A stretch of DNA of 64,000 nucleotides. Origin: Streptomyces seoulensis. GTDB taxonomy: Bacteria; Actinomycetota; Actinomycetes; Streptomycetales; Streptomycetaceae. Shown in pieces: positions 1 to 8,329 of the stretch (its first letter is position 1; every line of letters begins with the position of its first letter). The notes under the pieces are model-generated. The model saw nothing but the letters and a program-made list of their open reading frames with translations, did no database searches and was not told the DNA's origin. The position numbers were made by a program, and so were the translations under genes. The stretch is taken from contig CP054936.1 in assembly GCA_013364255.1 (NCBI GenBank), positions 7,148,353-7,212,352 of the forward strand, written 5' to 3'.

Positions 1-309
1 CTTGTCGTCCAGCTCCTCCGGCTCCAGGATCGCGGTCTTGCCGCCGTCGATCCCGGGCTTGCGCTGGGTGTAAAGGCCCCACCAGCGCATCCGGCCCCGC
101 AGGTCGTTGGGGTCGATGGAGTCGAAACCGCGCTTGGAGTAGATCGTCTCAATGCGTGTCCGCACATTGAGACCGTCGTCGTCCTTCTTGAACTGCTCGT
201 TGCCGTTGAGCGGGGTCAGGTGCCCCACGGCCCACTGTCCCTCGCCGCGGTGACGGCTCACCTTGCGGCGGGGGGTCGCGGCAGCGGCGTTCTGCGGGGT
301 GGCGGCCAT
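1..309 (-). CDS. sirA: Ferredoxin-type nitrite/sulfite reductase, N-terminal part
   Basis: This is the first 103 codons of a siroheme/[4Fe-4S] sulfite or nitrite reductase, which makes six-electron reductions in assimilatory sulfur or nitrogen metabolism. The rest lies beyond the window edge. The basic N-terminus, the segment GEGQWAVGHLTPLNGNEQFK and the following NVRTRIETIYSKRGFD stretch match my memory of the Streptomyces sulfite reductase that heads the cysteine assimilation operon. The start is the ATG at 307-309. A short cysteine-containing leader peptide lies 126 bases upstream on the same strand, as expected for a sulfur operon. The siroheme and cluster cysteines are not visible, so sulfite rather than nitrite as substrate is inferred from family and leader. 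Confidence 0.88.
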   Translation of the reverse strand, partial: MAATPQNAAAATPRRKVSRHRGEGQWAVGHLTPLNGNEQFKKDDDGLNVRTRIETIYSKRGFDSIDPNDLRGRMRWWGLYTQRKPGIDGGKTAILEPEELDDK

Positions 310-435
310 GGTTGGTACGTCCTTCGGGACAGGCGGAAAGCGGCTCGGAGCTGCGTGTTCTGGCGCAGGAGGCAGGAAGGCGCGTCCGTGCGCGGCAGGC
401 GAGGGAAAGCGGGGGAACGCGGCGGGGCTGGCGGT

Positions 436-519
436 TCAGCTCGCCGGACAGATGGCGCTGGACATGCGGCCGTGGTCGACGTGCCGTCGGCTCACCAAGG
501 CGATTCCAGTTCCAGACAT
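436..519 (-). CDS. Cysteine-type putative leader peptide (27 aa)
   Basis: A 28-codon frame starting at ATG 517-519 and stopping at 436-438 encodes a peptide with the motif ALVSRRHVDHGRMSS followed by AICPAS. Short peptides containing RRHVD are annotated in many Streptomyces genomes as putative leader peptides upstream of sulfur genes. Here it sits 126 bases upstream of the sulfite reductase start on the same strand. The single Cys is three residues from the C-terminus. By analogy, stalling at the Cys codon could couple cysteine supply to expression of the downstream operon. That mechanism is inferred. No strong Shine-Dalgarno sequence is visible before the ATG. Confidence 0.72.
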   Translation of the reverse strand: MSGTGIALVSRRHVDHGRMSSAICPAS

Positions 520-541
520 GACCGCAGCGTGGCACGGCGAT

Positions 542-560
542 CTGGACACAGTCCAGCTTA
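542..560 (-). promoter_or_regulatory. Candidate promoter and operator of the sulfite reductase operon
   Basis: A 6-3-6 palindrome, ctggac-aca-gtccag, at 542-556 partly overlaps a minus-strand TAAGCT (555-560) that fits a -10 hexamer. It lies about 30 bases upstream of the leader peptide start. Position and symmetry suggest a repressor site for a sulfur regulator. This is inference; no regulator is named. Confidence 0.35.
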
Positions 561-572
561 ATCCAGAATGCG

Positions 573-607
573 GACACCCTTGTCCCGCATCGTGGGACAA
601 GGGTGTC
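573..607 (-). terminator. Strong hairpin between acetyltransferase and sulfite reductase leader
   Basis: A perfect 14-bp inverted repeat (gacacccttgtccc and its complement) with a 7-base loop. It lies downstream of the GNAT gene and upstream of the leader peptide, all on the minus strand. It has no T-tract, as is common for Streptomyces terminators. It could instead be an operator of the sulfur operon. Confidence 0.6.
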
Positions 608-704
608 GTTGATCACAAGCGGGTACGGCGCGGGCTCCGGTCCGCCGGGCGGGGCGGCTCAGTCTGCCCGCGGGGAGTGGCTCAGGTCCGCCGGGGGACC
701 CGGG

Positions 705-1277
705 TCAGGCCGGGAACGCGCCCGGCCAGGGGCCCGGGGTGGGCGTCACGGGTTCCTCCTCGACCTTGGTGTCGAAGAGCTTGAAGCCGCGGCGCTGGTA
801 GTTGTCCATGGCGTGCTCGCCGTCCTTGCTGCACGTGTGCAGCCACACCCGCTTCGTCGTGGCCAGCCCCGGCCAGCGGTCGGCCAGGTCCCAGGCGCGG
901 GCCGCCCCGTACGACAGCAGGTGACCGCCGATGCGCCGGCCCCGGGAGGCCGGGACCAGCCCGAAGTAGAGGATCTCCACCACCCCGTCGTCCTGCGCCT
1001 CCAGCTCCACGTAGCCGGCCGGCGTGCCCCGGTCGTACGCCACCCACGTCTCGACCCCCGGACGCTCCAGCAGCTCCCGCCACCGCGCGTACGTCCAGCC
1101 GAGCCGGTCGGTCCAGCGGATGTCGCCGCCGACCGAGGCGTACAGGAACCGGCTGAACTCGGGCGAGGGCACCTCGGCGCGCACGACCCGGACGTCGCCC
1201 TCGGGCGCGGTGGCCGGGAGGAGGTCGGTCGGGGCGGTCTGCTCCAGGGACCAGGTGGTCACGGCGATGTTCGTCAT
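705..1277 (-). CDS. GNAT-family N-acetyltransferase
   Basis: The 190-residue product is a GCN5-related acetyltransferase, a cytoplasmic enzyme that moves an acetyl group from acetyl-CoA to an amine. Conserved strand 4/5 features are visible: VEILYFGLVP (about 100-109) followed by the pyrophosphate-binding loop SRGRRIGGHLL (111-121). A C-terminal stretch, MDNYQRRGFKLFD, resembles the usual GNAT end in which an Asn and Tyr precede a GF turn. The acceptor cannot be told from sequence. The start is ATG 1275-1277. The gene is monocistronic in appearance, with a strong hairpin downstream at 573-607. Confidence 0.8.
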   Translation of the reverse strand: MTNIAVTTWSLEQTAPTDLLPATAPEGDVRVVRAEVPSPEFSRFLYASVGGDIRWTDRLGWTYARWRELLERPGVETWVAYDRGTPAGYVELEAQDDGVVEILYFGLVPASRGRRIGGHLLSYGAARAWDLADRWPGLATTKRVWLHTCSKDGEHAMDNYQRRGFKLFDTKVEEEPVTPTPGPWPGAFPA

Positions 1278-1361
1278 GGCGGCCAGGGAACCATCCGGCT
1301 CCGGCCCCTGTCGAACGGGAGTGCCCGGCCGCGCGCCCGCGCGCCCCCCGGCGCGCCCCGC

Positions 1362-2768
1362 CTACCGCAGCGCCCGCTCGACCGAGGGCGCGGGAACCGC
1401 GAACAGGGTCCGTCCGGACAGCGACCAGACCTCGTCGGTCTGCGGCCAGTAGGACAGGGAGCCGGTCCCGTCGCCCCAGCAGCGGTGGGTGTCGGAGGAG
1501 GAACCGCACTCCGTCGTCTCCGCGCCCCGCCGGTCCTGCCGCCACAGCGTGCCGTGCGCGCTGTCCGGTCCGGCGGCCCGGGCCAGGTACCAGGAGGCGC
1601 CGTCGGCGGCGCCGGTACGCCGGGACAGCACGCCCCGCACGCCGTCCACCTTCGTCTCGTACGCCTCCCGCGCGCTCGCCGTCCCGGCGGAGTCGGTGGC
1701 CAGCAGTCCGGCGCGGGCGGGGTCCGCGCTGAAGGAGTAGCGCCACAGGAGGGTGCGCCGTCCGCTGCCCCGGGGCGCGGCCTCACCGGCGATCAGGCTG
1801 CCGGGGACGGAACCGCGGTCCACGGACAGGCTGTTCGGACAAGGAGCGGTGTTCGCGCCGGACCCGGACGCGAAGTCCGCGCTGTCGACGCGGTCCTCGG
1901 AACCGGTCGCCGACGCCGACGCGTCCGCCGGGGCGCAGCTTCCCCGCGTGGGACGGTAGGAGGCGACCGCGGGCAGCACCCAGCGGTAGCCGTGCGCCGC
2001 CCAGCCGCCCGGCACCCGGCCGACCTCGTCGCCGGCCACGGTGGCCCGCTGGACGCGCCGCAGGTCGTAGACGTACAGCGCGTCCCCGCCGTCGCCGGAC
2101 GCGGTGACCAGCAGTTTGTCGCGGTACCAGACCATCCCCGACACGTGCGAGGCCAGGCCCCGGTAGTCGCGGCCGCCGTCGACCGGGATCACGAGCAGCG
2201 CCCAGGTGTAGGTGAGGTGGTCGGGGTCGTCGGCGTTGACGAAGGCGACCCGGGCCAGGTCGCCGCCGGTGGCGCGGTCGCCGTGCCGGCTCCAGCCGGA
2301 GAGGATCGCCCGGTGGGTGCCCCACAGTCCGTCGTCGGCGGCGTCCCCGGAGGTGGTCACGGACTGCGGGCGCCACTGGCGGGACGCGGAGTCGGCGGTG
2401 TTCCAGCAGTAGGCGCGGGTGGCCGCCGGCTCGACGGGCAGCGCCCTCTTCTCGTCGGCGGTGCAGCCGTCCGCGGCGCGCAGGGTCCGGTCGGTGCTGG
2501 TCAGCACCGTGCCCGCGTCGACCGGCCGGCCCATCGCCGCGGCGAGCCGGTCAAGTGACCGCTCGGGCACCAGCTGTTCGGTCAGCCGCAGTGGGTCGAG
2601 GCGGGCGGCGGAGGTCAGCGGCCTGAGCGCGCCGGGGTCGTCGGTGACCGTGGCCTGCGAGGTGCTGATCAGGGTGGCGGCGCCGGTCAGCGCGAGTCCG
2701 GCCCCGGCCAGCGCCGCGCGCAGCGCCCGGCCCCGCGCGCGCCTGCGGTGTCTGCCACGCTGCCTCAT
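1362..2768 (-). CDS. Secreted protein of unknown function
   Basis: This 468-residue protein has an arginine-rich N-terminus (about 18 residues) followed by a hydrophobic helix (ALAGAGLALTGAATLI), an export signal with many positive charges. The mature part is hydrophilic and rich in Asp, Ser and Trp, with spaced cysteines (for example CTADEKR, CWNTADS, CGSSSDTHRCWGD) that could form disulfides outside the cell. Repeated short blocks such as LWRYSFSADP and LSYWPQTDEVW suggest a beta-propeller-like or other beta-rich fold, but no family is recognised. The ATG at 2766-2768 is preceded by a G-rich Shine-Dalgarno sequence. It is probably a conserved Streptomyces extracellular protein. Confidence 0.65.
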   Translation of the reverse strand: MRQRGRHRRRARGRALRAALAGAGLALTGAATLISTSQATVTDDPGALRPLTSAARLDPLRLTEQLVPERSLDRLAAAMGRPVDAGTVLTSTDRTLRAADGCTADEKRALPVEPAATRAYCWNTADSASRQWRPQSVTTSGDAADDGLWGTHRAILSGWSRHGDRATGGDLARVAFVNADDPDHLTYTWALLVIPVDGGRDYRGLASHVSGMVWYRDKLLVTASGDGGDALYVYDLRRVQRATVAGDEVGRVPGGWAAHGYRWVLPAVASYRPTRGSCAPADASASATGSEDRVDSADFASGSGANTAPCPNSLSVDRGSVPGSLIAGEAAPRGSGRRTLLWRYSFSADPARAGLLATDSAGTASAREAYETKVDGVRGVLSRRTGAADGASWYLARAAGPDSAHGTLWRQDRRGAETTECGSSSDTHRCWGDGTGSLSYWPQTDEVWSLSGRTLFAVPAPSVERALR

Positions 2769-3110
2769 CCAACCCCCCTTGTCTCAGGGCTCGGTCCGCC
2801 GCCGGGACGCCCGCCGGCCGCGGCGGGCCAACTGCGTCGCGCCGGTCGAGCGTTGACCGAGGAACGGATGGGACGACCCGCAAGGGATGCTACGGCAGTC
2901 CGGGGCGGCACAGGACGAAGACCCGGCAAATATGCGGAAGATGCCACGCCGGGACCAGTCGGACCGCCCCCGCCCCGGCCCCCTTGACGCGCCCCGCTCC
3001 GGTTCCTTCCCGGCTCAGTGGCCCGGCCCGCACGCAACCCCGGTGAGCGGGGCGGCGGTTGGCCGGGACCGGTCCGGCGCGTCGGGCCGTGCCGGCCGCC
3101 GGCGGCCCCC
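2769..3110. other. Intergenic region, 342 bases, no gene seen
   Basis: This holds the promoter region of the secreted-protein gene (minus strand) and the 3' end of the acyl-CoA dehydrogenase transcript. A short A/T-richer patch (caaatatgcgg, about 2928-2938) is the most promoter-like segment. GC-rich inverted repeats near 3088-3110 could terminate the upstream gene. Open frames here have no ribosome binding site or plausible product. Confidence 0.5.
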
Positions 3111-4745
3111 TCACTCCACCGGCCGGGCCCGCTCCACCACCGAGGCCAGGTCCAGTGTGTGGGGCAGTGTGCCGAAGGACGTGCCCCAGTCGCCGCCCAG
3201 GCGGGAGGCGCAGAACGCGTCGGCCACCTCGGGCGGCGCGTACCGCACCAGCAGCGATCCCTGGAGCACCAGCGCCAGCCGCTCCACCAGGCGCCGGGCG
3301 CGGGCCTCGACGCCGGCCAGATCGGCGAGGTCGGTCAGCAGGTCCTTGATCGCGGCGTCCAGCCGGTGGTCGGCGCCGCGCGCCAGGCCCACCTCCCGCA
3401 GATACGCGTCGAACGCCTGCGGCTCCCGTCGCAGCGCCCGCAGCACGTCCAGCGCCTGCACGTTTCCGGCGCCCTCCCAGACCGAGTTGAGCGGCGACTC
3501 GCGCACCAGGCGCGGCATCCCGGACTCCTCCACGTACCCGTTGCCGCCCAGGCACTCGGACGCCTCCACGGCGAGCGGCGCGCACCGCTTGGTCACCCAG
3601 TACTTGGCGGCCGGCACCGCGATCCGCAGCAGGGCCCGCTCCTGCTCGCCGCCGTCGTCGCAGGCCGCGGCGAGCCGCAGCGCGAGCGTCGTCGCCGCCT
3701 CCGACTCCAGCGCCAGATCGGCCAGGACGTTGCGCATCAGCGGCTTGTCGACGAGCCGCCCGCCGAACGCCTCCCGGTGGGCGCAGTGGTGCACCGCCTG
3801 CGCCACCGCCTGCCGCATCAGCCCGGCCGAGCCCAGCACGCAGTCCAGCCGGGTGGCCGCCACCATCTCGATGATGGTGCGCACCCCGCGCCCCTCCTCG
3901 CCGACCCGGCGCGCCCAGGTCCCGTCGAACTCGACCTCGGCGGAGGCGTTCGACCGGTTGCCCAGCTTGTCCTTCAGCCGCTGGAGGCGGAACACGTTGC
4001 GGGCGCCGTCCGCCAGGACGCGCGGCACCAGGAAGCAGGTCGGTCCGGCCGGAGCCTGGGCGAGCACCAGGAACGCGTCCGACATCGGCGCCGAGCAGAA
4101 CCACTTGTGCCCGGTCAGCTCGTACGCGCCGTCCTCGGCGAGCGGCCGCGCCGCGGTGGTGTTGGCCCGGACGTCGCTGCCGCCCTGCTTCTCGGTCATG
4201 CCCATCCCGAACAGCGCCCCCGGCTTCTCGCCGGCGGGCCGCAGCTCGCGGTCGTAGATCACGGAGGTCAGCCGGGGCTCCCACTCGGCGGCCAGTGCCG
4301 GATCGGCGCGCAGCGCGGGCACCGCCGCGTGCGTCATCGACAGCGGGCAGCAGGTGCCCGCCTCGACCTGCGTCCACACCAGGAACGCCGCCGCGCGCCG
4401 CACCTGCCCGGCCGGACGGCTCCAGGCGGCCGTCAGGCCCGCCGAGACGCCCTTGCCCAGCAGCCGGTGCCAGGCCGGGTGGAACTCCACCTCGTCGATG
4501 CGGTGGCCGTAGCGGTCGTGGGTGCGCAGCCGCGGCGGGTTCTCCCCGGCCTGCGCGGCCCACTCCTGGAGCTGCGCGGAGCCCGCGGCCCGCCCCAGGG
4601 CCGCCAGCTCCCCGCGCACCTCGTCGCGCAGCTCGGCCCCGACGTGCCGGCCGACCGCCTCGGCCAGGGCCCGGTCGGCGGTGAAGACGTCGTAGCCGGC
4701 CAGCGGCGGCGGCTGGTTGGTCACGGTGTGCGTGCTGGCTGCCAT
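3111..4745 (-). CDS. aidB: AidB-like acyl-CoA dehydrogenase
   Basis: The 544-residue flavoprotein belongs to the AidB branch of acyl-CoA dehydrogenases, which bind FAD and in E. coli also bind DNA in the adaptive response to alkylation. Its length is close to that of E. coli AidB. Visible signatures are LFGMGMTEKQGGSDVRANTT (substrate/FAD loop), GHKWFCSAPMSDAFLVLAQ, ECLGGNGYVEESGMPRL, and ESPLNSVWEGAGN, whose Glu (residue 424) aligns with the catalytic Glu of the family. I took the ATG at 4743-4745; the frame stays open upstream only as a shadow of the divergent gene. Two other alkylation-repair genes lie about 20 kb away, but no operon link exists. A role in acyl-CoA oxidation is equally possible. 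Confidence 0.87.
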   Translation of the reverse strand: MAASTHTVTNQPPPLAGYDVFTADRALAEAVGRHVGAELRDEVRGELAALGRAAGSAQLQEWAAQAGENPPRLRTHDRYGHRIDEVEFHPAWHRLLGKGVSAGLTAAWSRPAGQVRRAAAFLVWTQVEAGTCCPLSMTHAAVPALRADPALAAEWEPRLTSVIYDRELRPAGEKPGALFGMGMTEKQGGSDVRANTTAARPLAEDGAYELTGHKWFCSAPMSDAFLVLAQAPAGPTCFLVPRVLADGARNVFRLQRLKDKLGNRSNASAEVEFDGTWARRVGEEGRGVRTIIEMVAATRLDCVLGSAGLMRQAVAQAVHHCAHREAFGGRLVDKPLMRNVLADLALESEAATTLALRLAAACDDGGEQERALLRIAVPAAKYWVTKRCAPLAVEASECLGGNGYVEESGMPRLVRESPLNSVWEGAGNVQALDVLRALRREPQAFDAYLREVGLARGADHRLDAAIKDLLTDLADLAGVEARARRLVERLALVLQGSLLVRYAPPEVADAFCASRLGGDWGTSFGTLPHTLDLASVVERARPVE

Positions 4746-4880
4746 GGCACGGAACCTACCCGCGTCGCGCCGCCGCTCACCACACGCCCGGCGGCCCGCC
4801 CGCCGCGGCCCGCCCGCGCCCGCCGTGACCCGCCCGGCGGCCCGTTCCCGGCGGGTGAGGGGGAGGAGCCCGGACAGGGA

Positions 4881-4895
4881 TACCTTTAGGTCGTG
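4881..4895 (+). promoter_or_regulatory. Candidate leaderless promoter
   Basis: A TACCTT hexamer (4881-4886) matching the TANNNT pattern ends six bases before the GTG start at 4893. The transcript would therefore begin at or within a base or two of the start codon. No Shine-Dalgarno sequence is well placed. Leaderless mRNAs are common in Streptomyces; this case is inferred. Confidence 0.4.
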
Positions 4896-6065
4896 CAGCA
4901 AGCCAGTGAAACCCCCGACGGGCCGACCGGCCGTTTCCACCGGGCCCGGGCCCTCTACCGGAACGTCTCCAAACGCAGGACCGCCTGGCTGCTGCTCAAG
5001 GACACCGTCAACTCGTGCATGGAGTACCGCATCCTCGGCCTGGCCGCCGAGGCCGCGTTCTTCACCCTGCTGTCGGTGCCGCCGCTGCTGCTCAGCCTGA
5101 TCGCCCTGCTCTTCTACGTCGACTCCTGGACCGGCGCGCACACCATCGCCAGCCTGGAGCGCAACATCCTCGACGCCTCCCGCACGGTCCTGTCCGACCA
5201 GGGCGTCAAGGAGATCACCCAGCCGATCCTGAAGGACGTGATGCGGGGCGGCAGACCGGACGTCATCTCCATCGGGTTCGTGTTCGCCCTGTGGTCGGGC
5301 TCGCGCGCGGTGAACGTCTTCATCGACACCATCACCGTGATGTACGGCCTCGACGGCGTGCGCGGCATCGTCAAGACCCGGCTGATGGCGTTCGCGCTGT
5401 TCGTCGTGGCGCTGCTGATCGGCTCGGTCGCGCTGCCGCTGATGGTGGCGGGGCCGGACGCGGTGGTGCGGATCGTGCCCTGGTCGACGACGGTCGTGCA
5501 GATCCTGTACTGGCCCGTCGTGATCGTCCTGTCGATCGCCTTCCTGACCACCCTGTACCACGTGTCCGTGCCGGTGCGCTCCCCGTGGATCGAGGACGTG
5601 CCCGGCGCGCTGGTCGCGCTCGCCATGTGGGTGGTGTGCAGCTTCCTGCTGCGCATCTACCTGACCGGCACCGTCGAGGGCCCCACCATCTACGGCTCGC
5701 TGGCGGCGCCGGTCGCCGTGCTGCTGTGGATCGGCGTGTCCGCGTTCGCCGTGCTCGTCGGGGCCGCGGTCAACGCAGCCATCGACCGGGTCTGGCCGGC
5801 CGCGGCGACGGCCGCCGCCCGCGCCGCCAACGAGCGGGTGCGCGAGGCGCAGATCGCCGAGTACGTCGCCTGGGCCGCCGCCCGCGAGAGCGACCCGTAC
5901 GACCCGGAGGACGCCGACATGCCCTCGGAGTTCCCCGAGCGCTGGTCGCGTTTCCTGCCGCCCGAGGACGTCACCGCCCGTCTGCGGACCCACGCCAGGA
6001 GCACCCAGGCGCGCGACCCGTACAAGGAGCGGAGCAACGGCAACGGCTCGGCGCCCGGCGGATGA
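4893..6065 (+). CDS. YihY/BrkB-family integral membrane protein
   Basis: The 390-residue protein has about six hydrophobic helices between residues 45 and 300 (for example ILGLAAEAAFFTLLSVPPLL, LMAFALFVVALLIGSVALPL, VAVLLWIGVSAFAVLVGAAV), the typical YihY/BrkB pattern. Conserved polar features include the LAAEAAFFTLLSVPPLL helix at the first membrane pass and IYGSLAAPVAVLLWI near the last. The C-terminal 90 residues are charged and probably cytoplasmic. The family was long misnamed ribonuclease BN; its function is unsettled and transport or envelope roles are proposed. The GTG start at 4893 follows a -10-like hexamer directly, suggesting a leaderless transcript. Confidence 0.85.
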   Translation: MQQASETPDGPTGRFHRARALYRNVSKRRTAWLLLKDTVNSCMEYRILGLAAEAAFFTLLSVPPLLLSLIALLFYVDSWTGAHTIASLERNILDASRTVLSDQGVKEITQPILKDVMRGGRPDVISIGFVFALWSGSRAVNVFIDTITVMYGLDGVRGIVKTRLMAFALFVVALLIGSVALPLMVAGPDAVVRIVPWSTTVVQILYWPVVIVLSIAFLTTLYHVSVPVRSPWIEDVPGALVALAMWVVCSFLLRIYLTGTVEGPTIYGSLAAPVAVLLWIGVSAFAVLVGAAVNAAIDRVWPAAATAAARAANERVREAQIAEYVAWAAARESDPYDPEDADMPSEFPERWSRFLPPEDVTARLRTHARSTQARDPYKERSNGNGSAPGG

Positions 6066-6102
6066 CGCCCCGGCCCGGTCGCGCCGCACCGGCCCGGCGG
6101 AC

Positions 6103-6825
6103 ATGAGCGCCGAGGAGCCCGGGCGGGCGGACGGGTACGCGCAGCGGCCCGCCCGGCTGCCCGGCGCGGTGGTGTGGACGAAGACCCCGGCCGGGCCGGG
6201 GGCGTCGGGCCCGGTGCTGCCCGACGGCTGCATGGACCTGCTGTGGAGCGAGGGGCGGCTGCTCGTCGCCGGACCCGACACCCGGGCGTTCGACCCGGCC
6301 GGGCCGCCCGCGCACTGGGCCGGCGTCCGGTTCTTCCCCGGCACCGCGCCCGGCTGCCTCGGGGTGCCCGCGCACGAGCTGCGCGACCGGCGCGTGGACC
6401 TGTCCGAGCTGTGGCCGGCCGCCGCCGTACGGCGCCTGCGCGAGCGGATCGAGGCCGCGCCGTCGGCCGCGGCCGCGCTGGAGGAGGCGGTCCTGGACCG
6501 GGCGGCCGAGGCCGGCCCGCCCGACCCGCTGCTGGGAGCGCTCGTCGCGGCCCTGGACGCCGGCCGCCCGGTCGGCGTCACCGCCGACGCCCTCGGCCTG
6601 GGCGCCCGCCGGCTGCACCGGCGCGCGCTGGCCGCCTTCGGCTACGGCCCCAAGACGCTGGCCCGGGTGCTGCGGCTCCAGCGGGCGCTGCGGCTGGCCC
6701 GAGCCGGGGTGCCGTACGCCGAGTGCGCGGCCCGGGCCGGCTTCGCCGACCAGGCGCACCTGGCACGGGACGTGAAGGAACTGGCGGGCCGGCCGCTCGG
6801 GGTGCTACTGGGCGGCGCCCGGTAG
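6103..6825 (+). CDS. AraC-family transcriptional regulator
   Basis: The 240-residue protein has an N-terminal ligand-type domain beginning RPARLPGAVVW and including PDGCMDLLW, common in AraC proteins with a cupin-like sensor of unknown ligand. Two helix-turn-helix motifs follow in the last 90 residues: LGLGARRLHRRALAAFGYGP then RAGFADQAHLARDVKELAGR, the second matching the GF-D-S-H-F-R-K class in degenerate form. It starts at ATG 6103, 37 bases after the membrane-protein stop, so co-transcription is possible. Its last 21 bases overlap the end of the converging VOC gene. Its target is unknown; the adjacent VOC gene is a candidate. Confidence 0.82.
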   Translation: MSAEEPGRADGYAQRPARLPGAVVWTKTPAGPGASGPVLPDGCMDLLWSEGRLLVAGPDTRAFDPAGPPAHWAGVRFFPGTAPGCLGVPAHELRDRRVDLSELWPAAAVRRLRERIEAAPSAAAALEEAVLDRAAEAGPPDPLLGALVAALDAGRPVGVTADALGLGARRLHRRALAAFGYGPKTLARVLRLQRALRLARAGVPYAECAARAGFADQAHLARDVKELAGRPLGVLLGGAR

Positions 6826-7209
6826 CGGCGCGAACAGGTCGACCCCGTTGCCGTCCGGGTCGTGCACCACCGCGTACCGCATCCCCCAGAACGCGTCCCA
6901 CGGCTTCAGCTCCCCGTGGTACCCCGCGCCGACCAGGTCGTCGTACCCGGCGTCGACCTCGGCGGGCGAGTCGCAGCGGAAGGCGAGCGAGACCCGGCCG
7001 CCGCCGGCCGGCGGACGCCAACCGGGGTGGAAGGAGCGGACGGCGTCCTCGGTGTCCAGGGCGAGGACGAGCCCGCCGGGCAGCTCCGCCTCGACGTGCG
7101 GCTCCCGCTCGGCGCCCTCGGGGAAGGCGAGGCCGAGACGGCGGTAGAAGGCGAGTGCGGCGGCCAGGTCGGAGACGACCAGACCGATCACGGCGCATCG
7201 TGGAGTCAT
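6805..7209 (-). CDS. VOC-superfamily (glyoxalase/bleomycin-resistance-like) protein
   Basis: This 134-residue protein has the paired beta-alpha-beta-beta-beta layout of the vicinal oxygen chelate fold. It opens with IGLVVSDLAAALAFYRRLGL and closes with YAVVHDPDGNGVDLFAPL, both hallmarks of glyoxalase-like dioxygenase and resistance proteins. Members bind a metal or sequester small molecules; substrate cannot be read from sequence. The canonical metal His near the N-terminus is replaced (IGLVVSD), so a ligand-binding rather than glyoxalase I role is likely. It converges on, and overlaps by 21 bases, the AraC regulator gene. Confidence 0.82.
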   Translation of the reverse strand: MTPRCAVIGLVVSDLAAALAFYRRLGLAFPEGAEREPHVEAELPGGLVLALDTEDAVRSFHPGWRPPAGGGRVSLAFRCDSPAEVDAGYDDLVGAGYHGELKPWDAFWGMRYAVVHDPDGNGVDLFAPLPGAAQ

Positions 7210-7312
7210 GCCGCCACGCTAGGCGCGCCTCGCCCGCCGGTCTTGAAGGAATCGGACAGGCGCGCGCCGTCGCCCCCGCGCCGTGGCACCCGTGGTGCGG
7301 CGGCGCCGTGAT

Positions 7313-8329
7313 TCAGTGGGTGATGGTGCCGTCCTCGTCCATCGTCGGGTGCATCTTCATCGGGCCGTACTCGTCGACGTCCGAGGGCCGCGCCGGCTCG
7401 GGCCCGTCCGGCCCGGTCCGCACCATCCGCTCGACGCGGCAGATCCGGAACGACCGGCCGTCCACGCCGAACTCGTCGGCGCGCTGCGCCGCCTTGTACT
7501 CCTCGGCGGCCCGCGCGTACGCCGCCTTCTTCGCGTCGTCGTAGCTGTACAGCATCGCCCAGACCTCGGCCATGCCGTCGTAGAGCATCCGCCGGGCCTG
7601 GTGCGGGGTGGCCGTCAGCGCGCCGAGCGGTAACCAGTCCTCGCCCTGGCGCTCGACCAGGCCGAACGCCGCCGGCAGCAGCACCACGTCCGGGTGGCTG
7701 GTGAGGGCGCGCTCGGAGTCGGCGCGGATGTCGGCGGGACAGCGGCCGCCCTTGTAGGAGAAGTCCCGCAGCCCCTGCTTCATGGCGTACGCCATCGGCC
7801 CGTCCGCGCGGTGCGGGTCGAGCACGAAGTCCGCGTCGGGGGAGGGCTCGTCGCGCAGCCGCCGGTCCCAGCTCCGGTCGGCCGGCTCGGGGTCGGTCGG
7901 CCGGGGCTGCTCCGGGCCGCCGTCCTGGTCGCAGCGCGCGAACTCCTCCCCGCGCACCACGCGGTAGCGCACCCCGCACGCCGTCACCTCGTTCGCCGGC
8001 TCGCGCTCCAGCACCGCCACCGCAGCCAGGAGTTCGCGCCGCTCGGCGCGGTCGTCGGTGCCGTCCTTGGCGGTGAACCACAGGTGCGAGTGCATGCTGT
8101 CGCGGGCCACCTGCGGCATGCCGTCCACCACCGGCTTCAGCAGCCGCCAGGCGGGCCCCGCCGCGGGGTCCTGCACGGCCACGCCGAAGACCGGCCCGCG
8201 CAGCGTGAGATGGGGGTAGCGCAGGGACGCGTCCACCGCGTCGGCCTCCTTCACCCAGGCCGCCGGATCGTCCCGGCGGATCAACTCCTCGTGGAGCGCG
8301 TGCAGCTGTCGCTGCCAGTCGTCGGTCAT
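7313..8329 (-). CDS. DUF5954-family protein
   Basis: The 338-residue protein resembles a family of actinobacterial proteins that I associate with DUF5954, on the basis of LRGPVFGVAVQDP, KPVVDGMPQVARDSMHSHLW and the acidic, Asp/Arg-rich middle. No signal peptide or membrane segment is seen, so it is probably cytoplasmic. No catalytic motif is recognised. The start is the ATG at 8327-8329; an in-frame upstream extension to about 8464 is proline- and arginine-rich and looks non-coding. The gene stands alone on the minus strand and is divergent from the isocitrate lyase/PEP mutase gene, with 370 bases between them. Confidence 0.62.
   Translation of the reverse strand: MTDDWQRQLHALHEELIRRDDPAAWVKEADAVDASLRYPHLTLRGPVFGVAVQDPAAGPAWRLLKPVVDGMPQVARDSMHSHLWFTAKDGTDDRAERRELLAAVAVLEREPANEVTACGVRYRVVRGEEFARCDQDGGPEQPRPTDPEPADRSWDRRLRDEPSPDADFVLDPHRADGPMAYAMKQGLRDFSYKGGRCPADIRADSERALTSHPDVVLLPAAFGLVERQGEDWLPLGALTATPHQARRMLYDGMAEVWAMLYSYDDAKKAAYARAAEEYKAAQRADEFGVDGRSFRICRVERMVRTGPDGPEPARPSDVDEYGPMKMHPTMDEDGTITH

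Noticed and set aside
3111..6581. A single 1156-codon minus-strand frame
   Set aside because: Only the part up to 4745 codes for the AidB-like protein. The upstream portion is the antisense shadow of the membrane-protein and AraC genes and has no protein-like composition.
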